Positions 7,994 to 16,261 of a stretch of 27,177 nt of DNA are shown here, piece after piece. This stretch comes from Bacteroidales bacterium UBA5621 (GTDB lineage: Bacteria > Bacteroidota > Bacteroidia > Bacteroidales > VadinHA17). How positions within the stretch are numbered: position 1 is the first letter of the stretch; every line of letters begins with the position of its first letter. A model generated the notes under the pieces. The model saw nothing but the letters and a program-made list of their open reading frames with translations, did no database searches and was not told the DNA's origin. Location: positions 1 to 27,177 of the forward strand of contig DIKJ01000239.1 of the NCBI GenBank assembly GCA_002424525.1, in the 5' to 3' direction. Made by a program: the position numbers and the translations under genes.

Positions 7994-9403
7994 ATGGTTA
8001 AGAAAGAACTCCCTCTCCTCGAAAAGGTTGTGATAACCGATATAGGCGCTGAAGGAAATGCCCTGGCAAGAGTGGATGATCTTGTTGTTTTTGTCCCCAT
8101 GCTGATACCGGGTGATGTGGCCGATATCCGCGTTGTGCGAAAGAGAAAGAAATATCTGGAGGGAAGGGCGGTCAGGTTCCATTCATATTCACCAGACAGG
8201 ATCAAACCGGTCTGCACTCATTTCGGGATCTGCGGGGGATGCAAATGGCAGCATCTGCCGTATGGCCTTCAGCTTTACCATAAGGAGAAACAGGTAAGGG
8301 ATACCCTGTCCAGAATAGGAAGGATAAATATTGACGGTGCTGAACCTGTTATAGGATCAGCAGATCAGTTCCTTTACCGGAACAAGCTGGAGTTCACATT
8401 CTCTGACAGGCGATGGCTCACTCACGAAGAAATACAGTCTGATAAGGATTTTTCGAAGGAGGATGCTATCGGGTTCCATATACCGGGCATGTTTGATAAA
8501 GTACTGGATATCAGGGAGTGTCATCTTCAGCCTGAGCCATCCAATGCAATACGGAACTTTGTAAGGAATTATTCTCATAAGAACAGGCTTACCTTTTTCA
8601 ACGCGAAGAACCAGACCGGATTCCTGCGTAACCTTGTTGTCCGCAATTCATCTGACGGAAAGGTTATGGTAATTGTGGTATTCTTTTATGATGATGAAAA
8701 GCGAAGATCCGGCCTGCTCAGCCACCTGGCGGAGGCTTTTCCGGAGGTCACCTCGCTGATGTATGTGGTCAATTCCAAAAGAAATGACTCTCTCGGAGAT
8801 CAGGAGGTTATTCTCTTCAGTGGCGATGATCACCTGACTGAAGTGATGGAAGGATTAAGGTTCCGTATAGGACCCAGATCCTTTTACCAGACCAACACGA
8901 AACAGGCAGTTGTCCTGTATAATATTGCAAAAGAGTTTGCCGGTCTTACGGGCCGGGAGACTGTTTACGATCTGTATACAGGTACCGGTACGATAGCCTG
9001 TTTTGTCGCAGGATCTGCCGGGAAAGTCATTGGTATTGAATATCTTGACGAGGCCGTGGGAGCTGCCCTGGTGAACGCGGAAATGAATAGTATTAAGAAT
9101 GTCCAATTTTTCGCAGGAGATACCAGGAAGATCCTTAACGGACAGTTTTCTTCACTTCATGGCAGCCCCGACGTCGTCATTACTGATCCTCCCAGGGCCG
9201 GAATGCATGAAGACGTTGTAAGGGCTATCCTGGATGCATCACCGTCAAGAATAGTCTATATAAGCTGCAACCCGGCAACCCAGGCGAGAGATATCTCTCT
9301 GATGTCGGATAAGTACATTATCAGGAGGATACAGCCGGTAGATATGTTCCCGCATACTCATCATATTGAGAATGTTGTACTTATGGAAAAAATTAATTTG
9401 TAA
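7994..9403 (+). CDS. rlmD: 23S rRNA (uracil-C5)-methyltransferase, RlmD/TrmA family
   Basis: A 469-residue TrmA-family RNA m5U methyltransferase. Residues 1-60 are a TRAM RNA-binding domain (DIGAEGNALARVDDLVVFV). An iron-sulfur cluster is indicated by Cys74, Cys80 and Cys83 (CTHFGICGGCKWQH), with Cys176 as the probable fourth ligand. The C-terminal Rossmann domain has FYQTNTKQ, the SAM-binding YDLYTGTGTIACF, TDPPRAGMH, the catalytic Cys425 in YISCNPAT and Glu459 in HHIENV as expected general base. Family members methylate U1939 (RlmD) or U747 of 23S rRNA; the specificity assignment is by similarity and is not certain. The product is cytoplasmic. It starts directly at the stop codon of the hydrolase gene, with no intergenic base. 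Confidence 0.92.
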   Translation: MVKKELPLLEKVVITDIGAEGNALARVDDLVVFVPMLIPGDVADIRVVRKRKKYLEGRAVRFHSYSPDRIKPVCTHFGICGGCKWQHLPYGLQLYHKEKQVRDTLSRIGRINIDGAEPVIGSADQFLYRNKLEFTFSDRRWLTHEEIQSDKDFSKEDAIGFHIPGMFDKVLDIRECHLQPEPSNAIRNFVRNYSHKNRLTFFNAKNQTGFLRNLVVRNSSDGKVMVIVVFFYDDEKRRSGLLSHLAEAFPEVTSLMYVVNSKRNDSLGDQEVILFSGDDHLTEVMEGLRFRIGPRSFYQTNTKQAVVLYNIAKEFAGLTGRETVYDLYTGTGTIACFVAGSAGKVIGIEYLDEAVGAALVNAEMNSIKNVQFFAGDTRKILNGQFSSLHGSPDVVITDPPRAGMHEDVVRAILDASPSRIVYISCNPATQARDISLMSDKYIIRRIQPVDMFPHTHHIENVVLMEKINL

Positions 9404-9473
9404 AGAAGTGTTATTTGATACTGTCAATTCAAATTTAATGTATATTTAACGTCTGTTTGACCAAAAACCGGAT

Positions 9474-10289
9474 ATGGAAGTCGTTAATTCCCCGAATAAT
9501 GAGACCCTTACACTGATTGAGGATCAGTGGATGAATGATCACTTTGCCAGTCTCAGATATGCCGGTATGATACAGAATGCCTTATTGCCGGACAATGAGC
9601 TGCTTAAAGATGTCGTGCAGGATTATTTCATAATGTTCCTGCCACGCGATATTGTGAGCGGAGATTTCTATTATGCATTTCACAACCGCAGGTATGTATG
9701 TATAGCTGCCGGAGACTGTACCGGACATGGAGTCCCCGGTGCACTGATGAGCATAATGGGAATAAATTTCCTTAATGAGGTCTTTCAGACGAAAGCTGAA
9801 CTGAAAGCTAACAGGGTGCTGAACCTCATGAGGGAAAAAGTGATGAAAGCCCTCCATCAGACAGGTAACCAGGAAGAGACGAAAGACAGCATCGACATAG
9901 GCCTATGCATACTGGAGCGTGAAACCGGTATCTTGCAATTTTCGGGTGCTAACAGGCCGTTGATTATGATGAGGGATGGTGTGATGACCGAATACAAGCC
10001 CAACAAAATGACAATCGGTGTTGCCGCATTTACTGAACAACCCTTCACACAGGTTTCAATTGATCTTTTGCCCGGTGATACTTTCTATCTTTTTTCTGAC
10101 GGGTTTTATGACCAGTTTGGTGAGATAACGGATAAGAAATTCAAATACAAACAGTTCAGGCATATAATACAATCTGTAACAGGTTTGTCAATGGCCAGCC
10201 AGAAGGAGTGTCTTGAATACTCGTTCACGGAGTGGAAAGGCAGCGCCCCGCAGGTTGATGATGTGCTGGTTTTCGGATTTCAGTTTTAA
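9474..10289 (+). CDS. SpoIIE-type PP2C serine/threonine phosphatase
   Basis: A 271-residue stand-alone phosphatase domain with no sensor or membrane segment. Metal-binding signatures are all visible: VSGDFYYAF with Asp64, AAGDCTGHGVPGALMS with Asp81, His85 and Gly86, YLFSDGFYDQFG with Asp209, and the C-terminal Asp262-Asp263 in QVDDVLVFG. It follows the common order of RsbU/SpoIIE output domains (MIQNALLP at the start of the domain). Such proteins remove phosphate from anti-sigma antagonists or other signalling proteins in the cytoplasm. No STAS or anti-sigma partner gene is nearby. The next gene, an ATPase, starts 11 bp downstream, so the two are probably co-transcribed. A weak promoter candidate is TTTG (9414-9417) with TATATTTA (9441-9448), although the spacer is long. 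Confidence 0.9.
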   Translation: MEVVNSPNNETLTLIEDQWMNDHFASLRYAGMIQNALLPDNELLKDVVQDYFIMFLPRDIVSGDFYYAFHNRRYVCIAAGDCTGHGVPGALMSIMGINFLNEVFQTKAELKANRVLNLMREKVMKALHQTGNQEETKDSIDIGLCILERETGILQFSGANRPLIMMRDGVMTEYKPNKMTIGVAAFTEQPFTQVSIDLLPGDTFYLFSDGFYDQFGEITDKKFKYKQFRHIIQSVTGLSMASQKECLEYSFTEWKGSAPQVDDVLVFGFQF

Positions 10290-10300
10290 TATTACCGGAG

Positions 10301-12589
10301 ATGATGAAGCTGGTTGCTTTCAGGATCAAAAACTTCAGATCGATCATCGATACCGAATGGCAAAGCCTTTCGCCTGATAATATCACCTGCCTTATCGGAC
10401 AGAACGAATCGGGGAAGACCTCGATCCTCGAGGCGCTCAGGGTTTTCTATACGGGCGTGATAACGGAAGACATCCTGCGGAGCGATCTCTCGCTCCCTGA
10501 AGTAAGCTGCCGGTTCACAATTCCCGAGGGCTGGCTTGTAAGCATTACTGATAATCCCGGTACTGAAATGAAGGAGCTCCTGTCCGGACTGAGTCATCTG
10601 GAACTTACAAGGAAATGGATCGCTGACCTCTCCTCGGTGGTCTACGCCAGCGGGAAGATAAGCCAGTATCTCGATTCACTCGAAGATGCCTGGAGGCTCT
10701 ACCTCGAAGACGTAACCGTTAAGCTCCAGAGTGAGATCGATCAGATAAACATAATGGCAGATGAGCTGAAAAGTCTGACTGACGATGAGTCAGAGATGAA
10801 AACGAAAATGATTATGGCAAAGGGCAACAGGAGAGGATTTATGCTGTTCGGAAGAAGGGCAGTCGATCTGAGCTCCGCGCCCGGAGATAAATACTTTGAG
10901 CTTAAACAGCGGCTGAATGATATAAGGATCAGGCAGGAGGGCCTGAGGGATGAGTTGGCAAAGAGTCAGCCGGTGACCAAAGCCGGAACGAAATGGTTGA
11001 AACTTAAGGAACAGTGTGCCGGACTTGACAGGCATCTGTCGGATCTTTCGGACAGACTGGAAGCGAGACATCATAAGATGACACTTCTTATGAGGCCAAC
11101 AGGGGAGGAGGATGACCTCGACTGGAATAAACTGGTAAATGATTACCAGAAGGCCAGGGTTGAGAGGGAGGCCAGGCAGGAGGAGCTTAACAGGCATATT
11201 GCTTTTTCCGGGTATATTATGGAAGGTTTTACCGAGGAGATGGCACAGAATAAGGTGAATGAAACGGTAAGATCATATAAATCGCATTTTAACAGCGAGG
11301 TCCTGGGCAAAAAGTATTTTCAACACTGTCCTGTAATCGAGCTCTTTGAAGATTTTGGCAGCCTGTTGCCCAACCGGATTGATATGGATGACATAATAAC
11401 CGGTAATACCAGGGTTGAAGGGTATAAAGCCGCCCGCAATTTCCTGTCGCTGGCTCAGGTCGATTATTCATTCTTTGAACAGCCGTCAAGCAGGATACTC
11501 AAGCAGAAGATCGAGAATCTCAACCTATCCCTGACACGTAACTTCCAGGAGTTCTGGCAACAGTCGATAGGCCGGAACAATAAGATAAACATATTGTTCG
11601 AGCTCGATCATTACAGCTCCGACTTTGGTGACAAGGCAGGAAAGCCCTATCTCGAATTCTGGATCAAGGATGAGGGGGAGAGGCTCTATCCCAAGCAGAG
11701 AAGCAGGGGTGTCAGGTGGTTTTTATCATTCTATCTCGAACTGAAAGCTTCGGCAAGCAATGCAGACACACCACTGGTGATGCTGGTCGACGAACCCGGA
11801 GTAAGCCTTCATGCCCGTGCCCAGGAAGATGTATTAAAGGTTTTTGAGGATATAAGCAGTAAGATACAAATAATTTACACCACCCATTCACCTCATCTGG
11901 TGGAGATTAACAAGCTTCACAGGGTCCTGGCTGTTCAGCGCGACGATATCGATAATTACAGGAGTTCAACGAGGCTTATCGACCCGTTGCGTCTATCCAC
12001 TGCCACGCCGGATACCCTTACTCCCCTGCAGAGCATCCTGGGTCACCCTATCAGCGCGGATGGCTATGCATCGCAGAAGTTCAACCTGATAGTAAATGAT
12101 ATCGGATCGTTCTATTTGCTGAATGCGATAATTACTCTTACGGGATTCAAGGGTCAGTTAAGCCTGATCCCGTCAACCAATGTGTCCTCGATCCCGTTGT
12201 TGTGCAACATCCTGATGGGATGGGGGATGCAGTTCGGGGTGCTTCTTTTTGACAACGAAGTTGAGAGTCAGATAGGTGAGACCCTCATGAAGAGTGTTTT
12301 CAAGACTGAAAGCAGTGGTAATGAGCTTATCATCAAGATGCCTGAGATGTTCCTGAATGCGGAGGATTTGTTATCGACTCTTGATTTCAAGAACCATATC
12401 CTGAACAGCAGGGAAGGCATAACGATCTCCAATTCCCTTTATGTAAAGGACAAGGAGATCCCGAGGAATTTTGTCCTGAGCAGGTTCCTCAGCAATGTAC
12501 AGGAAGGGCTGATAAGGCTGTCCGATTTCGATGAGGAGAGTCATGAGAACTTCAAGCTCATAACTGACCTGTTCAAGGGGCTGAAATAA
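10301..12589 (+). CDS. OLD-like AAA/ABC ATPase with degenerate TOPRIM-like C-terminus
   Basis: A 762-residue protein of the AAA_15/AAA_21 (OLD-like, SMC-related) ATPase group. Walker A is GQNESGKTS (33-41). A charged, partly coiled-coil insert covers about 120-320. Walker B is MLVDEPG with Asp497-Glu498, followed by SLHARAQ and the switch-like TTHSPHLVE. After about residue 570 a TOPRIM-like fold is suggested by FNLIVNDIGSFYLLNAI, GVLLFDNEVESQIGE and a later AEDLLS. In active OLD nucleases these positions read VEG and DxD, so the first Glu and the second Asp appear to be missing (VND, DNE). It may use ATP hydrolysis without cutting DNA. ATG at 10304 is an equally possible start. It is linked to the PP2C gene upstream, and the tRNA-Ser follows. 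Confidence 0.82.
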   Translation: MMKLVAFRIKNFRSIIDTEWQSLSPDNITCLIGQNESGKTSILEALRVFYTGVITEDILRSDLSLPEVSCRFTIPEGWLVSITDNPGTEMKELLSGLSHLELTRKWIADLSSVVYASGKISQYLDSLEDAWRLYLEDVTVKLQSEIDQINIMADELKSLTDDESEMKTKMIMAKGNRRGFMLFGRRAVDLSSAPGDKYFELKQRLNDIRIRQEGLRDELAKSQPVTKAGTKWLKLKEQCAGLDRHLSDLSDRLEARHHKMTLLMRPTGEEDDLDWNKLVNDYQKARVEREARQEELNRHIAFSGYIMEGFTEEMAQNKVNETVRSYKSHFNSEVLGKKYFQHCPVIELFEDFGSLLPNRIDMDDIITGNTRVEGYKAARNFLSLAQVDYSFFEQPSSRILKQKIENLNLSLTRNFQEFWQQSIGRNNKINILFELDHYSSDFGDKAGKPYLEFWIKDEGERLYPKQRSRGVRWFLSFYLELKASASNADTPLVMLVDEPGVSLHARAQEDVLKVFEDISSKIQIIYTTHSPHLVEINKLHRVLAVQRDDIDNYRSSTRLIDPLRLSTATPDTLTPLQSILGHPISADGYASQKFNLIVNDIGSFYLLNAIITLTGFKGQLSLIPSTNVSSIPLLCNILMGWGMQFGVLLFDNEVESQIGETLMKSVFKTESSGNELIIKMPEMFLNAEDLLSTLDFKNHILNSREGITISNSLYVKDKEIPRNFVLSRFLSNVQEGLIRLSDFDEESHENFKLITDLFKGLK

Positions 12590-12604
12590 ATTAGCGGCAA
12601 TAAT

Positions 12605-12635
12605 TTTGCACTTACGGACCTAATAGCTATTTTTG
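12605..12635 (+). promoter_or_regulatory. Promoter of tRNA-Ser
   Basis: TTTG (12605-12608), a 19-nt spacer and TATTTTTG (12628-12635) match the Bacteroidota -33/-7 consensus in sequence and spacing. The predicted start near 12640 lies about 27 nt before the mature tRNA. The upstream TAATTTTG at 12601-12608 also matches the -7 consensus by chance or as a second promoter. Confidence 0.7.
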
Positions 12636-12666
12636 GCGCACTGAGTAAAATCAGGAACGATTTACA

Positions 12667-12889
<223 letters not shown>

Positions 12890-12903
12890 AGGGATTCCCC
12901 TCT

Positions 12904-12969
12904 GGGATCACGACCGAACTCCGTCCGCTGAAGCCTTGGCGAAAGCGGATGAAGTGAGGTCGTAATCCC
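12904..12969. repeat. Second inverted-repeat hairpin downstream of tRNA-Ser
   Basis: Arms GGGATCACGACC (12904-12915) and GGTCGTAATCCC (12958-12969) pair with one mismatch. Inside are TCCGCT (12924-12929) and AGCGGA (12944-12949) around a 14-nt loop. It is directly next to the larger nested repeat and may belong to the same element. Confidence 0.65.
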
Positions 12970-13245
12970 GCGCCCCCCAAGCTTCCCCCCCTCCCGTCCC
13001 GCAACCTCAAACATGTGAATCTTATAAGTTATTACTGAAATCATGTAACACAATCTTTTTCAGGAATACTGAACTTTGCTAATGTATTATTTGTTATGAA
13101 AAAAGGATTCAGGAATGTAATCGTGACAAAGTTGGCGGTTGATCATACCATTCTGTTAGAATTAAATTGATAAGCTACGCAAGAATCCTGAAGCAGGTTC
13201 TGGATTTTTCATCAGGAGGTTCATACTTACTCATTTGCTCTGAAT
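12970..13245 (+). other. Noncoding leader region upstream of susC
   Basis: No convincing gene lies between the tRNA-flanking repeats and susC. The stretch begins within a C-rich block (12967-13000) and is otherwise AT-rich. A bulged hairpin AGAATCCTG/CAGGTTCT (13182-13201) followed by GGATTTTTC could be a terminator or attenuator. AGGAGG at 13214-13219 looks like a ribosome-binding site, but no start codon is at the right distance: susC begins 26 nt later. No full TTG/TAnnTTTG promoter was recognised; GAACTTTG (13071-13078) is a one-mismatch -7 candidate. Confidence 0.5.
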
Positions 13246-16242
13246 ATGCGGAATATGAAAAAACTGTTACTTGTTACGATCATTTCACTTTTTCTGGTGC
13301 AGCTGAGTGCACAGCAATTAATAACAGGAAAAGTTACAGATGATGATAATATCCCGCTTCCGGGAGTAACAATTCAGATAAAAAATACATATCGTGGAAC
13401 TAGTACCGACATGAACGGCAGTTTCAGTATTGCTGTCGCTCCAAATGACACACTTATTTTTTCGATGATTGGCATGATAAGTCAGACAGTATCTGTCGGG
13501 GCAAATACAACTCTTGATATCAGGCTGTTGACTGAAACAACTCAGATTGAAGAAGTGATAATAATCGGTTACGGTTCGCAAAAAGTGAAGGACCTTACCG
13601 CCCCGATAGTAACAATCAAAGGGGAAGCGCTGGCAAGGCAGATAAGCTCCAATCCCATGCAGGCCTTGCAGGGGAAAGTGGCAGGCGTTCAGATTATTAA
13701 CAGTGGCATCCCGGGAGGAGGTTCTTCAGTGAAGATCAGGGGTGTGGGGTCAATCGGAGATTATGCAAATCCTCTTTATATCGTTGATGGTGTCTTTGTG
13801 GATAATATTGACTTTCTGGGATCAGGAGACATTGAAGATCTGACAGTTCTGAAGGATGCATCAGCCGCTGCAATTTATGGTGTCAGAGCAGCTAACGGTG
13901 TCATACTGGTGACCACAAAAAGGGGCAGGACTGACAGACCGGTAATAAGTTATGACGGCTACTATGGTCTGCAGTTTCCTGTTAACATTTTACCGATGGC
14001 GACCAAAGAGCAGTATGTGGAGCTGGTGAATGAAGCAAATCTAAATGCTACAGGTTATATCCCGAAAGATCCTTCAGTATACCCTGTGTCGACTGACTGG
14101 TACAGGGAGCTTGTAAGACCGGCAGGCACAAACAGCCATAATCTGGATATCTCCGGAACAAATGACCGGACATCATATTCTGTTGGCGGGAGTTACTTCT
14201 TTCAACAGGGGATCATGGATACCAAAAATGATTATCAGCGTTATAATTTCCGGGGCAGGCTTGATCAGACAGTCAATAAAATCCTTAAAATAGGACTGAA
14301 CAGTGTTGTATCAAGGTACGGAAGGAATATTCCCAATGACGGGGCATTCTTTGGCGCTTATGTCAATCCTCCCGTTTACCCTGTCTATGATGAAAACAAT
14401 ATTTCAGCATATCCGGTCAGATTCGGATCACCTCAGACATACGGATTTGGAAATCAGTATGGCAACCCTGTGGCTGCTGCATATTATGCTGACAATATAG
14501 AGCGGGGAACAAAACTGGTCTTCAGCACTTTTGCCGAGTTCAACATAATAGAAGCCAGACTAACCTACAAGGTCTCTTATAATACCGACCTGAATTACTG
14601 GGATTCACGCAGTTACACACCTGAGTTTAATGTAGGTGGTTCTCAGGGTGTCAGGAAATCAAGCCTGGTAAAAACTTCGGGAAATTCATCAAAACAGATT
14701 ATTGATAACCTTTTAACTTACAGGGATAAGATAGGCAATCAGAGCTTCACCCTGTTACTCGGGCAATCGACCCGGATGGAAAAATGGGGATTCCTGTCAG
14801 GCTCTGCCCTCGCTGTGCCAGGTCTGGATGATCAGTCAAAATACCTCACTACCGGCTCATTCAGGGACAGAAACGCCTGGGACGGTGCAGCTGCCTATAA
14901 CGGACTCTCATTCTTCACAAGAGGGACATACAATAACAGCGACAAATATCTGGCAACCTTTACTTTCCGGGCCGATGCAAGCTCCAAATATCAGGATAAA
15001 TGGGGGTTTTTCCCGTCTGTGGGCTTTGGATGGGTATTATCTCAGGAAAATTTCATGAAAAAGCAGGAGGCGTTTAACTACCTGAAATTCAGGGCCAGCT
15101 GGGGCCTCCTGGGTAATGATAACGTACCTGCCAATTCGGCGGTGGTTCTTGGTCAGACAGGAGCCGGCAGTTCAGGAATCTTCGGTGACAGACTCGTTGA
15201 CGGAGTCGGAGCCCAGACAGTTGTTCAGAATTATCTTAAGTGGGAAATCGTGAACGAATTTGATTTTGGATTCGATTTTACATTACTGAACAACAGATTG
15301 TCGGGAGAAGTCGATTATTATCACCGGACAACAAACAATGTCGTTTTCTATGCACCCATAGCTACGGGGGGCGGAGTTACTGAACTTTTGGGAAACAATG
15401 GAAGTGTCCTTAACCAGGGATTTGAACTAAACCTGAACTGGAGGGAAAAACTTTCGGAAAATACCTCTGTCAGTATTGGAATGAATGTTACTACTATTTA
15501 CAATAAGGTTACAAGGCTCGAAGGGCGCGACTTTATTCCCGGGGCTTTTGTAAGAGGTAACTATACCACCCGGACTCAGGTAGGCCATGCGATAGGATCA
15601 TTTTACGGCTACGAAATAGAAACCGTTTATGCAACTGAAACAGAAGCCCTGCAGGATCCGGTTAACCAGGCCATTAAAGATAAGGGCTACTTTAAATATA
15701 AAGATCAGAACGGTGACAAAACAATCAATGAAAGTGACAAGGTATTTCTGGGTAGTGCTATCCCATGGTTTATAGCTGGCGCTGATTTTGGTCTCAATTT
15801 CAAGAAGTTCGATTTTAGTCTGGCATTACAGGGACAGATGGGAAATAAGATCCTTAACGCAAAGAGAATGAACAGAGATGTTTTTGCAGATGGTAATTAC
15901 GACCGGGATTTTTACAGGAATCGCTGGACTCCTGATAACAGATCATCAAAATACCCTTCATCTGAAGCATATAACTTTTCATTTATTCAGCAACCTAATG
16001 ATTTTTTCGTTGAGAACGGATCATATATCCGGATCCAGAATATTCAGATCGGTTACACAACCGATAAAATACGGTTCATTCCAAGCCTGCGTATCTATCT
16101 TTCTTCACAACGGCCTTATACTTTTTTCACTTACAGGGGATTTACACCTGAAGTTGGGGGTTCCCCTATCAGCAGTGGTATTGACAACTCAGTATACCCT
16201 ATGCAGTCGATCTATACAGCAGGGTTAAAAATGAACTTTTAA
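13246..16242 (+). CDS. SusC/RagA-type TonB-dependent outer-membrane transporter
   Basis: A 998-residue protein. The signal peptide spans residues 1-23 (KKLLLVTIISLFLVQLSAQ); ATG at 13255 is an alternative start giving MKKLLL. A carboxypeptidase-regulatory-like domain spans about 25-98 (ITGKVTDDDNIPLPGVTI). The probable TonB-box region is EEVIIIGYG (102-110). The plug includes LQGKVAGVQI, VKIRGVGSI, PLYIVDGV and the signature LKDASAAAIYGVRAANGVILVTTKRG, here spanning about 202-227. The remaining 750 residues form the 22-strand barrel, ending in Phe as usual for BAM substrates. There is no STN domain. With SusD it forms the oligosaccharide importer of the locus, driven by TonB. SusD starts 19 bp downstream, so the pair is co-transcribed. 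Confidence 0.97.
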   Translation: MRNMKKLLLVTIISLFLVQLSAQQLITGKVTDDDNIPLPGVTIQIKNTYRGTSTDMNGSFSIAVAPNDTLIFSMIGMISQTVSVGANTTLDIRLLTETTQIEEVIIIGYGSQKVKDLTAPIVTIKGEALARQISSNPMQALQGKVAGVQIINSGIPGGGSSVKIRGVGSIGDYANPLYIVDGVFVDNIDFLGSGDIEDLTVLKDASAAAIYGVRAANGVILVTTKRGRTDRPVISYDGYYGLQFPVNILPMATKEQYVELVNEANLNATGYIPKDPSVYPVSTDWYRELVRPAGTNSHNLDISGTNDRTSYSVGGSYFFQQGIMDTKNDYQRYNFRGRLDQTVNKILKIGLNSVVSRYGRNIPNDGAFFGAYVNPPVYPVYDENNISAYPVRFGSPQTYGFGNQYGNPVAAAYYADNIERGTKLVFSTFAEFNIIEARLTYKVSYNTDLNYWDSRSYTPEFNVGGSQGVRKSSLVKTSGNSSKQIIDNLLTYRDKIGNQSFTLLLGQSTRMEKWGFLSGSALAVPGLDDQSKYLTTGSFRDRNAWDGAAAYNGLSFFTRGTYNNSDKYLATFTFRADASSKYQDKWGFFPSVGFGWVLSQENFMKKQEAFNYLKFRASWGLLGNDNVPANSAVVLGQTGAGSSGIFGDRLVDGVGAQTVVQNYLKWEIVNEFDFGFDFTLLNNRLSGEVDYYHRTTNNVVFYAPIATGGGVTELLGNNGSVLNQGFELNLNWREKLSENTSVSIGMNVTTIYNKVTRLEGRDFIPGAFVRGNYTTRTQVGHAIGSFYGYEIETVYATETEALQDPVNQAIKDKGYFKYKDQNGDKTINESDKVFLGSAIPWFIAGADFGLNFKKFDFSLALQGQMGNKILNAKRMNRDVFADGNYDRDFYRNRWTPDNRSSKYPSSEAYNFSFIQQPNDFFVENGSYIRIQNIQIGYTTDKIRFIPSLRIYLSSQRPYTFFTYRGFTPEVGGSPISSGIDNSVYPMQSIYTAGLKMNF

Positions 16243-16261
16243 CTTATTATAAGGAATTGCT

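Noticed and set aside
10292..10597. 101-codon minus-strand frame opposite the ATPase start
   Set aside because: It is a shadow of the well-supported ATPase reading frame, without homology features or a promoter.
13096..13170. 24-codon frame upstream of susC (MKKGFRNVIVTKLAVDHTIL...)
   Set aside because: Too short to judge, no family recognised and no clear ribosome-binding site or promoter; it could be a leader peptide or gene remnant, but nothing supports it.
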